DNA of 64,000 nucleotides. Origin: Citrobacter freundii. GTDB taxonomy: Bacteria > Bacteroidota > Bacteroidia > Chitinophagales > Chitinophagaceae. Location of the stretch: assembly GCA_003243445.1 (NCBI GenBank), contig QFQQ01000007.1:62001-126000 (forward strand). The letters are read 5' to 3'. Shown in pieces: positions 42,401 through 50,684 of this stretch (position 1 is the stretch's first letter; every line of letters starts with the position of its first letter). Made by a program: the position numbers and the translations under genes. A model generated the notes under the pieces. The model had not been told where the DNA came from, ran no database searches, and was given only the letters and a program-made list of their open reading frames with translations.

Positions 42401-43888
42401 ATGAAAAATCTTCTTCTCTTCCTGCCAGTTTTTTTTCTTGCCGTTAAATTAAATGCACAGAAACCGGTCGGTTCATCACGTAGCCCCGAATCTCTTGGTA
42501 TCTCATCACAGGCAATACTGGATTTTATAGAGGCTGCAGAGAAAGAGCGGCCGGATGAGCTGCACAGTTTTCGTCTCTTAAGACATGGCCAGGTTGCCGC
42601 ACAGGGATGGTGGGCTCCTTACAATAAGGATGAACCGCATATGCTTTTCTCACTCAGCAAAAGTTTCACTTCGACGGCGATCGGTATTGCACAAGCTGAA
42701 GGCCTGCTGAACATCAACGATCGCGTGGTCTCTTTTTTCTCTGAGCAGGCACCGGCAGAGCCATCTCCCAATCTATACGCTATGCGGATCCGCGATCTGC
42801 TCAGCATGAACACCGGACATAATGATGACGCTACAGACCGGATGCGAAAAGACACGATCAGCTGGGTGAAGAAATTTCTTTCTCTACCGGTTGAACATAA
42901 ACCGGGAACACATTTCGTTTACAACAGTGCTGCCACTTACATGCTCTCTGCTATCATTCAGCAAAAGACGGGGCAAACAGTTTTAGCCTATCTCACGCCA
43001 AGACTCTTCGATCCGCTGGGCATTCCACATCCGACCTGGGAGAAATCACCCGAGGGTATTAATGTGGGTGGCTGGGGGTTGATGATCCGTACAGAAGATA
43101 TCGCCAATCTTGGTCAGCTCTACCTGCAGAAAGGAAAATGGAAAGGAAAACAGCTTATTCCTGCCAGTTGGGTGGAAGAAGCTACCAAGAAGCAGACCTC
43201 GAACGGAAGCAATCCTGACAGTGATTGGGAGCAGGGTTACGGATACCAGTTCTGGCGCACCCGTCACGATCTTTATCGCGGCGATGGAGCATTCGGACAG
43301 TTCTGCATCGTATTTCCGAAGCAGGATGCTGTACTGGCAATTACTTCAGGTACTGCCAGCATGGGTGCGATCATGAACCTCGTATGGAAATACCTCTTGC
43401 CGGCTATAAGCGAAAAACCATTGACCGAGAACAGCAGGGCATTTAAGGCGCTTAATGACAAACTCAAAAGCCTGAAGCTTTCAGTGTTGAAAGATCTGGC
43501 TTCTCCTGCTGATATCTCACTGATCTCAGCAAACCGCTATGTGCTTGATCCGAACGATGAAGGCATTACAGCAATATCATTCGATCTGAAAACGACCGAC
43601 CCTTCGATCACTATCGAGATCAACGGACGATCATCGGTCATTCCTTTCGGAAATGGCGAATTGAAAAAAAGCGTTTATCCCTGGCCGGCAGGAGAGGATA
43701 CACCGGTTGCGGCAAGTGGCGGCTGGACTTCAACCGACACGCTGAAGGTTCGCACATATCTTTACCAGACACCGTATGCATTCACCTATACAATCGGTTT
43801 CAAAGGGGAGGAGGCCACTATCATCCGGACAAGTAACGTGAACATGGGGCCGGCTACCCGCCTGGAGCTGCACGGGCGGAAAAAGTGA
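42401..43888 (+). CDS. Exported serine hydrolase, class C beta-lactamase-like
   Basis: 495 residues from the ATG at 42401 with signal peptide MKNLLLFLPVFFLAVKLNAQ. The SxxK motif is Ser84-Leu-Ser-Lys87 (MLFSLSKSF), followed by the Tyr-x-Asn-type motif FVYNSAATY and a GDGAFGQF block in place of KTG. The fold (beta-lactamase/transpeptidase-like) covers about 25-350; the last 140 residues form a separate beta-rich domain. Members include esterases, carboxypeptidases and lactonases; this one is probably periplasmic. Its place after aldonate genes invites a lactonase or esterase role, but nothing in the sequence proves it. Confidence 0.85.
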   Translation: MKNLLLFLPVFFLAVKLNAQKPVGSSRSPESLGISSQAILDFIEAAEKERPDELHSFRLLRHGQVAAQGWWAPYNKDEPHMLFSLSKSFTSTAIGIAQAEGLLNINDRVVSFFSEQAPAEPSPNLYAMRIRDLLSMNTGHNDDATDRMRKDTISWVKKFLSLPVEHKPGTHFVYNSAATYMLSAIIQQKTGQTVLAYLTPRLFDPLGIPHPTWEKSPEGINVGGWGLMIRTEDIANLGQLYLQKGKWKGKQLIPASWVEEATKKQTSNGSNPDSDWEQGYGYQFWRTRHDLYRGDGAFGQFCIVFPKQDAVLAITSGTASMGAIMNLVWKYLLPAISEKPLTENSRAFKALNDKLKSLKLSVLKDLASPADISLISANRYVLDPNDEGITAISFDLKTTDPSITIEINGRSSVIPFGNGELKKSVYPWPAGEDTPVAASGGWTSTDTLKVRTYLYQTPYAFTYTIGFKGEEATIIRTSNVNMGPATRLELHGRKK

Positions 43889-44404
43889 AAGGATAAATTA
43901 TCAACCTTGTAGATAAGATTTTCAATTCTCTGACATTCAATCAACTAAATTATCGCCATTTCTCCGGCGATCGGCAGCAGGAATCTGGTATTGAAATCGT
44001 TTCCATAACTTAAAAAGCTCTATTTTGGGCTTTTTTTCCACATTTTTATTGCAATCGGTTTCATTTTGTAAAAACTGATCTATATTAGCAGAAGGAGCAG
44101 TACAGATAGCTCCATTCCCGCCACCACAGTACACATTCCTGAGCTCAGCATTTACAGTTGATCCTTTGATTAAGTAGCGCCATTTTTTGCAGCACCTGTG
44201 CTGTTACAACTAAACGATCTTGTTATGCCATTTTATGCACCAGCATGTTGCCCCTTCATGGGCACAGCTCCCCCGTTGTCTCCTGTTGATACCTGTTCTG
44301 TCAAATATCTCTGCAAGACAGATCCATACAGCTGATCAAAACTCCGTTAGCTGTGATTCATTCCATAGTAAACCTTTCCGTTTAATTCCTAAACCTATCT
44401 GCTT
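43889..44404. other. Intergenic region before the arabinoxylan locus, no gene seen
   Basis: It holds a weak terminator-like hairpin at 44012-44037 (AAAAAGC / GCTTTTTTT) and must contain the promoter of the second SusC gene, but no exact TAnnTTTG box was found. Short frames at 43937-44134 (minus) and 44220-44447 (plus) lack any family feature. Confidence 0.45.
44012..44037 (+). terminator. Weak terminator-like hairpin
   Basis: AAAAAGC pairs with GCTTTTT across an 11-base loop and continues into T residues, about 125 bases past the serine hydrolase stop codon. Confidence 0.4.
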
Positions 44405-47400
44405 ATGTATGGGACAAAATTCCTTTACCTCAAAGCATCGTGCCTGAGCATAATGCTTTTACTGGGTGTCAGCTTGTTTGCGCAAACGACCGTCACCGGA
44501 AAAGTGGTCAATCAGGCCGATAACCAACCGATTGCCAGGGCAACTGTCCAGCAAAAAGGCAATCCTTCCAATTCAACACAAACTTCGGATGATGGAACAT
44601 TTTCCATCAGTGTTCCCGCCGATGCTGTACTTGCCATCAGCGTCGTCGGTTACACTTCACAGGATGTCACTATTGGTAACCGCACTAACATCACGGTCAG
44701 CCTTCAAACTGCCATCGGCTCGCTGGATGAAGTGGTGGTAGTGGGTTATGGTACACAAAGAAGAACAAGGGTCACCGGCGCTATTTCCACGGTGTCCGGA
44801 AAGACCATTGGCGAACTGGCCGTGCCAAGTGTATCGGAAGCACTGCAGGGACGCGTTGCCGGCGTGCAGGTCACGTCCAACGGTAGCCCGGGAACGCCGC
44901 CTATCGTTCGGATCAGGGGTATCAGCTCGATCAGTTTCGCCTCGGATCCGTTGTATGTAGTGGATGGTTTCCCGACAGGCGACCTTGCTTCCATTGATAC
45001 AAGGGATATCGAATCCGTAGATGTATTAAAGGACGCCTCTGCCGCAGCGATCTATGGATCACGTGCCACCAACGGTGTGATCATTATCACCACCAAGAAA
45101 GGAAGAACTGATGGTAAGATCCAAGTCAGTTTCGATTCGTATTATGGTATACAAAGAGTGAACGAAAGACTGGATCTGCTCAATACGCAGCAATTCATGC
45201 AATACGCACTCGCATACCGCGGATCGCAGGTTCCACGTCTGACAGCTCCCATGATCAACGAACCGATCTACAATGGTACAAGCCAGACCTATGGTCAAAC
45301 CAATACCAACTGGCAGGATGCTTATTTTCAGAACGGCAACCTGACACAGCATAATATCGGCGTGTCCGGTGGAAATGATAAGTCCCGCTTTTATACCTCA
45401 GCCGGGTTCATGGATCAGAATGGTACGATCCCTTCAGTAGGATATCGCCGATACAATTTCCGCATTAACTCAGAACATCAGATCAGCCGCATGTTCACGT
45501 TTGGTCAGAACTTCTATGCAGCCTACTCGGATCAGGCTTATGATGCCAATGAGCAGGGATCGCGTTCCAACCTGGTGAACGTGATCCGGATGATGCCGCA
45601 TATTCCCGTGTATGATCCGACCTCTATCGGTGGTTACCGCGGGGTGAACAGTGTACTGGACGGCGGCGATCCAACCAACCCCGTTGAAGATGCCGCATTG
45701 AAAAATCCGGCAAACCGGAAAACAGTTAAGTTGCTGGGTACTGCATTCCTGGATATAAAATTCACCAGCTGGCTGAAGTTCCGCTCAACGTTTGGAGTGG
45801 ATTATGCAAACGGTCTTGATTATCGTTTCCAGCCGATCTTTGATGATAAAGGAACGATCGCAGGTTCCAATGCCACGCAGGCGACCATCACCAATAACCG
45901 CGGGATCTCTACGGTGTTGCTGTATACTGAACAACTTTCTTTTGATAAGGTATTCGGAGATCACCACATCAATGCCATAGCTGTATATGAACAGCAAAGT
46001 CAGCGCGGCATTTCCGAGAACGCCAGGGGAAACCAGGCGTCCAACAGTCTCCGCACATTGAACAACGCTACCAATGTGTCAGTGACGTCGACCACTGGTG
46101 AAAACACGCTGATGTCTATCCTCGGCCGCGTCAATTACGACTACCAGGGCAAATACCTGGTCAGCGGTGCGATCCGCCGCGATGGTCTGTCCGTGTGGGC
46201 GCCCGGTAAAAAATGGGCAACCTTTCCTTCAGGCTCGATCGGATGGAGAATAGACCAGGAAAGCTTCATGAGCAGCATCAAGTCCATCTCCGAACTGAAG
46301 TTGCGTGCAGGATATGGCCTGACCGGTTTAAATGGTACCGTACTCGGTAATACGCCCTGGTTGGTAAGCGTAAATGCCAACAGTGCTGTCTATCCTTTTG
46401 CAAACAACAATGCGAATGGTCCGGCATCTTCCATCCCCGGCCTCGGTAATAAAGAACTGGAATGGGAAAAGACCAAGCAGCTGAACATTGGTCTAGATCT
46501 CGGACTGTTCAATAACAAACTAACACTGACAGCCGAATATTTCAAACGCAATACAGACAACCTGATCCTGGATGTTCCGCTGCCGCCTTCATACGGGTTT
46601 ATCAACACTACCGTGAGGCAAAATGTTGGCGGAATGCAGAACAAGGGTTTTGAATTCCAGGTGAATTATGCAGAGCGCCAGAAAGCATTCAAGTGGAATG
46701 TTTCTGCAAACTTCGCAGCAATCAGAAATAAAGTAACGCGTTTGGCGGAAGGCGTGTCCGGCATTGAACGTGGTGGTGATGCAGATTTCGGAACCTATAA
46801 CATCACGAATACAGTGGTCGGCCAGCCTATCCAGGCCTTCTATGGCTGGCTGGTGCAGGGCATTTTCCAATCACAAGGCGAAGTGAATGGCGCCGCTGCA
46901 CAAGTGAACCCCAATGCTTCGCAGACTTATGATCCGAAACTTCACACGTCTGCCGGTGACCTCCGGTTTGTGGATATGAACAAGGATAATGTGATCGATG
47001 TGAAGGACCGCGTATTCCTCGGAAGCTATCTGCCTAAGTTCACCTATGCATTGAACCTTGGCGCAAACTACCATGGATTTGATGCTTCCGCATTCTTTCA
47101 GGGAGTACAGGGCAATAAGATCTTCAACGCTACCCGCGTGATCACCGAAGGTATGGTCCGTTTTTTCAATGCTGGCACGGAGGTGCTGAACGCATGGACT
47201 CCATCAAATACCAACACGAATATTCCAAGAGCGGTGTCCGGCGATCCTAATCAGAATGCGAGACCATCAACGCGTTTCCTGGAGAATGGCTCTTATGTAC
47301 GCCTGAAGAATCTTTCGATCGGTTACAGGTTATCACCAGCCACACTTCAATCTCTTACCAAAGGAACAGTCAGCAGCCTTCGCATCTATGTCTCCGGGCA

Positions 47401-47554
47401 GAACCTGTTCACCATCACGAACTATTCCGGCTTTGATCCGGAAGTTGGTAACAGAACACCGACAGGCAACAATGCAGCGCTGACGAATGGTATCGACTTC
47501 GCTGTTTATCCTCAACCGAAAACCTATTTGATTGGCCTGCAAGCCACCTTTTAA
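44405..47554 (+). CDS. SusC/RagA-family TonB-dependent transporter of the arabinoxylan locus
   Basis: 1049 residues with a signal peptide ending SLFAQ (about residue 27). Order: carboxypeptidase-D-like domain (TTVTGKVVNQADNQPIARA, about 28-105), TonB box VVVVGYGTQRRTR, plug with VRIRGISSISFASDPLYVVDG and LKDASAAAIYGSRATNGVI, then the beta barrel ending LIGLQATF. It imports xylo- or arabinoxylo-oligosaccharides with its SusD partner, judged from the adjacent GH3, GH51 and GH43 genes. 5 bases separate it from the longest SusD frame. It is distinct from the SusC at 31257, whose TonB-box region differs (VVVTALG). Confidence 0.94.
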   Translation: MYGTKFLYLKASCLSIMLLLGVSLFAQTTVTGKVVNQADNQPIARATVQQKGNPSNSTQTSDDGTFSISVPADAVLAISVVGYTSQDVTIGNRTNITVSLQTAIGSLDEVVVVGYGTQRRTRVTGAISTVSGKTIGELAVPSVSEALQGRVAGVQVTSNGSPGTPPIVRIRGISSISFASDPLYVVDGFPTGDLASIDTRDIESVDVLKDASAAAIYGSRATNGVIIITTKKGRTDGKIQVSFDSYYGIQRVNERLDLLNTQQFMQYALAYRGSQVPRLTAPMINEPIYNGTSQTYGQTNTNWQDAYFQNGNLTQHNIGVSGGNDKSRFYTSAGFMDQNGTIPSVGYRRYNFRINSEHQISRMFTFGQNFYAAYSDQAYDANEQGSRSNLVNVIRMMPHIPVYDPTSIGGYRGVNSVLDGGDPTNPVEDAALKNPANRKTVKLLGTAFLDIKFTSWLKFRSTFGVDYANGLDYRFQPIFDDKGTIAGSNATQATITNNRGISTVLLYTEQLSFDKVFGDHHINAIAVYEQQSQRGISENARGNQASNSLRTLNNATNVSVTSTTGENTLMSILGRVNYDYQGKYLVSGAIRRDGLSVWAPGKKWATFPSGSIGWRIDQESFMSSIKSISELKLRAGYGLTGLNGTVLGNTPWLVSVNANSAVYPFANNNANGPASSIPGLGNKELEWEKTKQLNIGLDLGLFNNKLTLTAEYFKRNTDNLILDVPLPPSYGFINTTVRQNVGGMQNKGFEFQVNYAERQKAFKWNVSANFAAIRNKVTRLAEGVSGIERGGDADFGTYNITNTVVGQPIQAFYGWLVQGIFQSQGEVNGAAAQVNPNASQTYDPKLHTSAGDLRFVDMNKDNVIDVKDRVFLGSYLPKFTYALNLGANYHGFDASAFFQGVQGNKIFNATRVITEGMVRFFNAGTEVLNAWTPSNTNTNIPRAVSGDPNQNARPSTRFLENGSYVRLKNLSIGYRLSPATLQSLTKGTVSSLRIYVSGQNLFTITNYSGFDPEVGNRTPTGNNAALTNGIDFAVYPQPKTYLIGLQATF

Positions 47555-47583
47555 TAAAAGTGTTTTGCATAAAAACGTTTTAT

Positions 47584-49116
47584 ATGAATAATAACATCAT
47601 CAAATACATCGCTGCAGGTTTCGCCGTCGCAACGCTGAGCGTTGCGTGCAGTAAGAATCTCGACACTACAGATGAGAATAGTCCTACACAGGAAAGCTAT
47701 TTCAAGACCGCCAGCGAATTGCAGAATGGCGTGAACGCCGTTTACTCAACCTTGCGTTCCGCTAACCTCGTTGGACGCGAATGGTTTTTCATTCATGATA
47801 TGCGCGGCTCAGAGGTATGGACGGGCGGTCCGCAGCTGGAGCCGCCACGCGCAGAATTGTTGAAACAGGCCAGCCCTTCCGTTACCAACGCTGTAATGAC
47901 AAGCGTATGGACGGGCGCCTATCAAATGATCAACCGCGCCAATGTTGTGATCAGCAAAGCGGGAGATGTAAATGATAATACCGCGCTCAGGGACCGGTTG
48001 GTGGGCGAAGCAAAATTCCTGCGTGCCTGGGCATACTTCGAACTGGTATCTATGTGGGGTGATGTGCCCTTGTACCTGACGCCTGTTGCCGGTGTGGCCG
48101 ACTTTAAGGAAAAGTCACCCGCAGCAGATATTTATACTGCCATCGTTAACGATCTTAAAGATGCAGCGGCAATACTGCCTGCAAGCTATAGCGGCGGAGA
48201 TCTCGGCAGGGCAACAAAAGGCGCTGCAAACACATTACTCGGAAGAGTATTGATGCAGAACAATGACTACGCCGGAGCCAAGACCGCCTTGTTGCAGGTA
48301 TACAATTCAGGACAGTATAGTCTCACTGCAAACTTCTCCGACAATTTTACCGGGGATGTGAAAGATGGAAGCACTGTTCTTACCATCGGAACGGAATTCA
48401 ATGCGGAGTCGATCTTTGAAGTGGCTTTTGTGGACAGAGGGGATGACGATTTCAACTGGGCCTATATCGGAGAAGGCGCAACCGCGGCAACTTCCACTGT
48501 CAGAAACCAGGAGTATGGACCGGTATGGGGCAATGTGATCCCTTCGGATGCACTGCTCAATGAATTTGAGGCGAATGATCCGCGTTATAAATTCACTTTC
48601 TGGGAAGTGGGTGATAAGATGCTGACGAAAGGCGGCACCGTAGCCGGTGTAACGATCACACCCGGTGATCTGAACGTAGATCCAAGCATACACAACGGCG
48701 TATCAATGAAAAGGATCTTTAAAAAGTATTCGATCCTTGACTGGAGAAATCCATCTTACCATCCTGGCGGCATCAATCAGCGTATGATGCGCTATGCCGA
48801 TGTGCTGCTGATGCTGGCGGAATGCGAAGCCGAAGTGGGCACGCCTACCCAGGCCGGAATTTATATCAATATGGTAAGAGCAAGGCCGAGCGTGAATATG
48901 CCGGGAGTGGTACTGACCTCAAAACAACAGGCCATCGCTGCCGTAATGCACGAACGCCTGGTAGAACTTGGAGGCGAGGAAGTAAATAACATTGATATGC
49001 TGAGATGGAGAGCCAGGAACTATTATCCATCCATCCGGCCCGATCCCAAAGCAGGACAGGTGAATTTGTTTCCGATCCCATTTGCGGAAACTTCAACCAA
49101 TCCCAAGATCCAATAA
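47584..49116 (+). CDS. SusD/RagB-family glycan-binding lipoprotein
   Basis: 510 residues from the ATG at 47584 (MNNNIIKYIAAGF), giving a lipoprotein signal with lipobox VACSKN (Cys near 22). SusD blocks include FLRAWAYFELVSMWGDVPLYL, GRATKGAANTLLGRVLMQNNDY and MRYADVLLMLAECEAEVG, ending with the VRARPSVN helix and LRWRARNYYPS. It sits on the outer membrane as the lid of the SusC channel. A strong terminator 14 bases downstream ends this SusCD unit before xylA. Confidence 0.93.
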   Translation: MNNNIIKYIAAGFAVATLSVACSKNLDTTDENSPTQESYFKTASELQNGVNAVYSTLRSANLVGREWFFIHDMRGSEVWTGGPQLEPPRAELLKQASPSVTNAVMTSVWTGAYQMINRANVVISKAGDVNDNTALRDRLVGEAKFLRAWAYFELVSMWGDVPLYLTPVAGVADFKEKSPAADIYTAIVNDLKDAAAILPASYSGGDLGRATKGAANTLLGRVLMQNNDYAGAKTALLQVYNSGQYSLTANFSDNFTGDVKDGSTVLTIGTEFNAESIFEVAFVDRGDDDFNWAYIGEGATAATSTVRNQEYGPVWGNVIPSDALLNEFEANDPRYKFTFWEVGDKMLTKGGTVAGVTITPGDLNVDPSIHNGVSMKRIFKKYSILDWRNPSYHPGGINQRMMRYADVLLMLAECEAEVGTPTQAGIYINMVRARPSVNMPGVVLTSKQQAIAAVMHERLVELGGEEVNNIDMLRWRARNYYPSIRPDPKAGQVNLFPIPFAETSTNPKIQ

Positions 49117-49129
49117 ATAGATTAGTCCT

Positions 49130-49176
49130 TTACAGGGCCATTACACGTTCCGTCGTGTAATAGCCCTGTAATTTTT
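49130..49176 (+). terminator. Strong terminator between SusD and xylA
   Basis: TTACAGGGCCATTACACG (49130-49147) pairs with CGTGTAATAGCCCTGTAA (49154-49171), with one mismatch in 18, and is followed by a T run. Confidence 0.9.
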
Positions 49177-49258
49177 AAGTATGACCCTGGAAACATACTA
49201 TGTATCCTCACCCTGTTTGACAGGAACTATCAGATAAGCAATTTTTAATCGATCTAAT

Positions 49259-50587
49259 ATGAAAGTAATTAAAGGTACCAAAGAGTATTTCAAAGGAATC
49301 GAAAAGATCAGTTATGAAGGAAGAGAAACGGATAATCCCTTAGCATTCCGCTGGTATGATGAAACAAAAATAGTAGCAGGGAAACCGATGAAGGAATACC
49401 TGCGTTTTGCCTGTGCATACTGGCACAGCTTCAATGGTAGTGGCGCCGATCCCTTTGGTGAACCAACGCATGTATTTGAGTGGGATGAAAACAAAGATGT
49501 GATCCAGCGAGCAAAAGATAAAGCCGATGCCGCCTTCGAATTCATCACGAAGATGGGTATACCTTTCTACTGCTTTCATGATGTAGATGTAGTGGATTAT
49601 GGAAATGATATTGCAGAGAATGATAAACGTTTGCACACACTTACGGATTACCTGAAAGAAAAGCAAAAGGCAAGCGGTGTAAAATTATTATGGGGGACCG
49701 CTAATTTATTCAGCCACCGGCGCTACATGAATGGCGCGTCAACCAACCCGGACTTCCATGTGCTCGCCCATGGCGCGGCGCAGGTGAAAGCAGCCCTCGA
49801 TGCAACGATCGCGCTGGATGGAGAGAATTACGTGTTCTGGGGTGGACGTGAAGGCTATATGAGTTTGCTGAATACAGATATGAAACGGGAGAAAGATCAT
49901 CTGGCCCGCTTCCTGCAGACAGCACGCGACTATGCTAGAAAGAATGGCTTCAAAGGAAAATTCTTTATCGAACCCAAACCCTGTGAACCAAGCAAACATC
50001 AGTATGATTATGATTCGGAAACGGTGATCGGTTTTCTTCGTCAGTATGGATTGCTGGATGATTTCAGCCTGAATATTGAAGTGAATCACGCAACACTGGC
50101 AGGCCATACATTCACTCATGAATTGCAGGTTGCTGCCGATAATGGATTACTCGGCAGCATCGATGCAAACCGCGGCGATTATCAGAATGGCTGGGATACT
50201 GATCAGTTCCCAAATGATATCAATGAACTGACAGAAGCCATGCTGATCATTTTACAGGCAGGCGGCTTTGCTGGCGGTGGTATCAACTTTGATGCAAAGA
50301 TCCGCCGTAACAGTACCGATATGAAAGATCTGTTCTATGCACATATCGGCGGTATGGATACATTTGCCCGTGCATTACTTACAGCGGAAGCGATCCTTGA
50401 AAAGTCTGATTATAAAAAGATCAGGAAAGACCGTTACGCAAGTTTTGATAGCGGCGAAGGAGCTTCTTTTGAAGCAGGCAAGCTTTCACTGGAAGAACTG
50501 CGTGAGTATGCTGTTAAAAATGGCGAACCGAAGATACTTAGCGGAAAGCAGGAGTATCTTGAAAACCTGGTGAACAGGTTTATATAA
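49259..50587 (+). CDS. xylA: Xylose isomerase
   Basis: 442 residues, the usual length of Bacteroidota xylose isomerases. Motifs: FHDVDVVDYGND with catalytic His107, FFIEPKPCEPSKHQYDYD with metal ligand Glu238, NIEVNHATLAGHTF and LLGSIDANRGDYQNGWDTDQFP with further metal ligands. It converts D-xylose to D-xylulose in the cytoplasm. It lies behind a terminator, so has its own promoter in 49177-49258, where no exact -7 consensus was found. No xylulokinase gene is in the window, so the next step must be encoded elsewhere. Confidence 0.97.
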   Translation: MKVIKGTKEYFKGIEKISYEGRETDNPLAFRWYDETKIVAGKPMKEYLRFACAYWHSFNGSGADPFGEPTHVFEWDENKDVIQRAKDKADAAFEFITKMGIPFYCFHDVDVVDYGNDIAENDKRLHTLTDYLKEKQKASGVKLLWGTANLFSHRRYMNGASTNPDFHVLAHGAAQVKAALDATIALDGENYVFWGGREGYMSLLNTDMKREKDHLARFLQTARDYARKNGFKGKFFIEPKPCEPSKHQYDYDSETVIGFLRQYGLLDDFSLNIEVNHATLAGHTFTHELQVAADNGLLGSIDANRGDYQNGWDTDQFPNDINELTEAMLIILQAGGFAGGGINFDAKIRRNSTDMKDLFYAHIGGMDTFARALLTAEAILEKSDYKKIRKDRYASFDSGEGASFEAGKLSLEELREYAVKNGEPKILSGKQEYLENLVNRFI

Positions 50588-50684
50588 ATCCATTACCCCG
50601 GATCACAGCGACTGCCGGTCAGTGAATGCCCTGTGCGCTTTTGATCTTAATGATTATGCGTATACGAACACAATAAATGTTTAC

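Noticed and set aside
22419..43888. Biosynthetic gene cluster or phage island
   Set aside because: All genes fit catabolism and transport; there is no integrase, structural phage gene or assembly-line enzyme.
43937..44447. Short frames on both strands before the second SusC gene
   Set aside because: Neither has a signal peptide or motif, and the plus-strand one overlaps the SusC start.
49259..50587. A xylA-xylB operon
   Set aside because: No xylulokinase follows xylA; the only FGGY kinase (28686-30197) has gluconokinase-type motifs and is 19 kb away.
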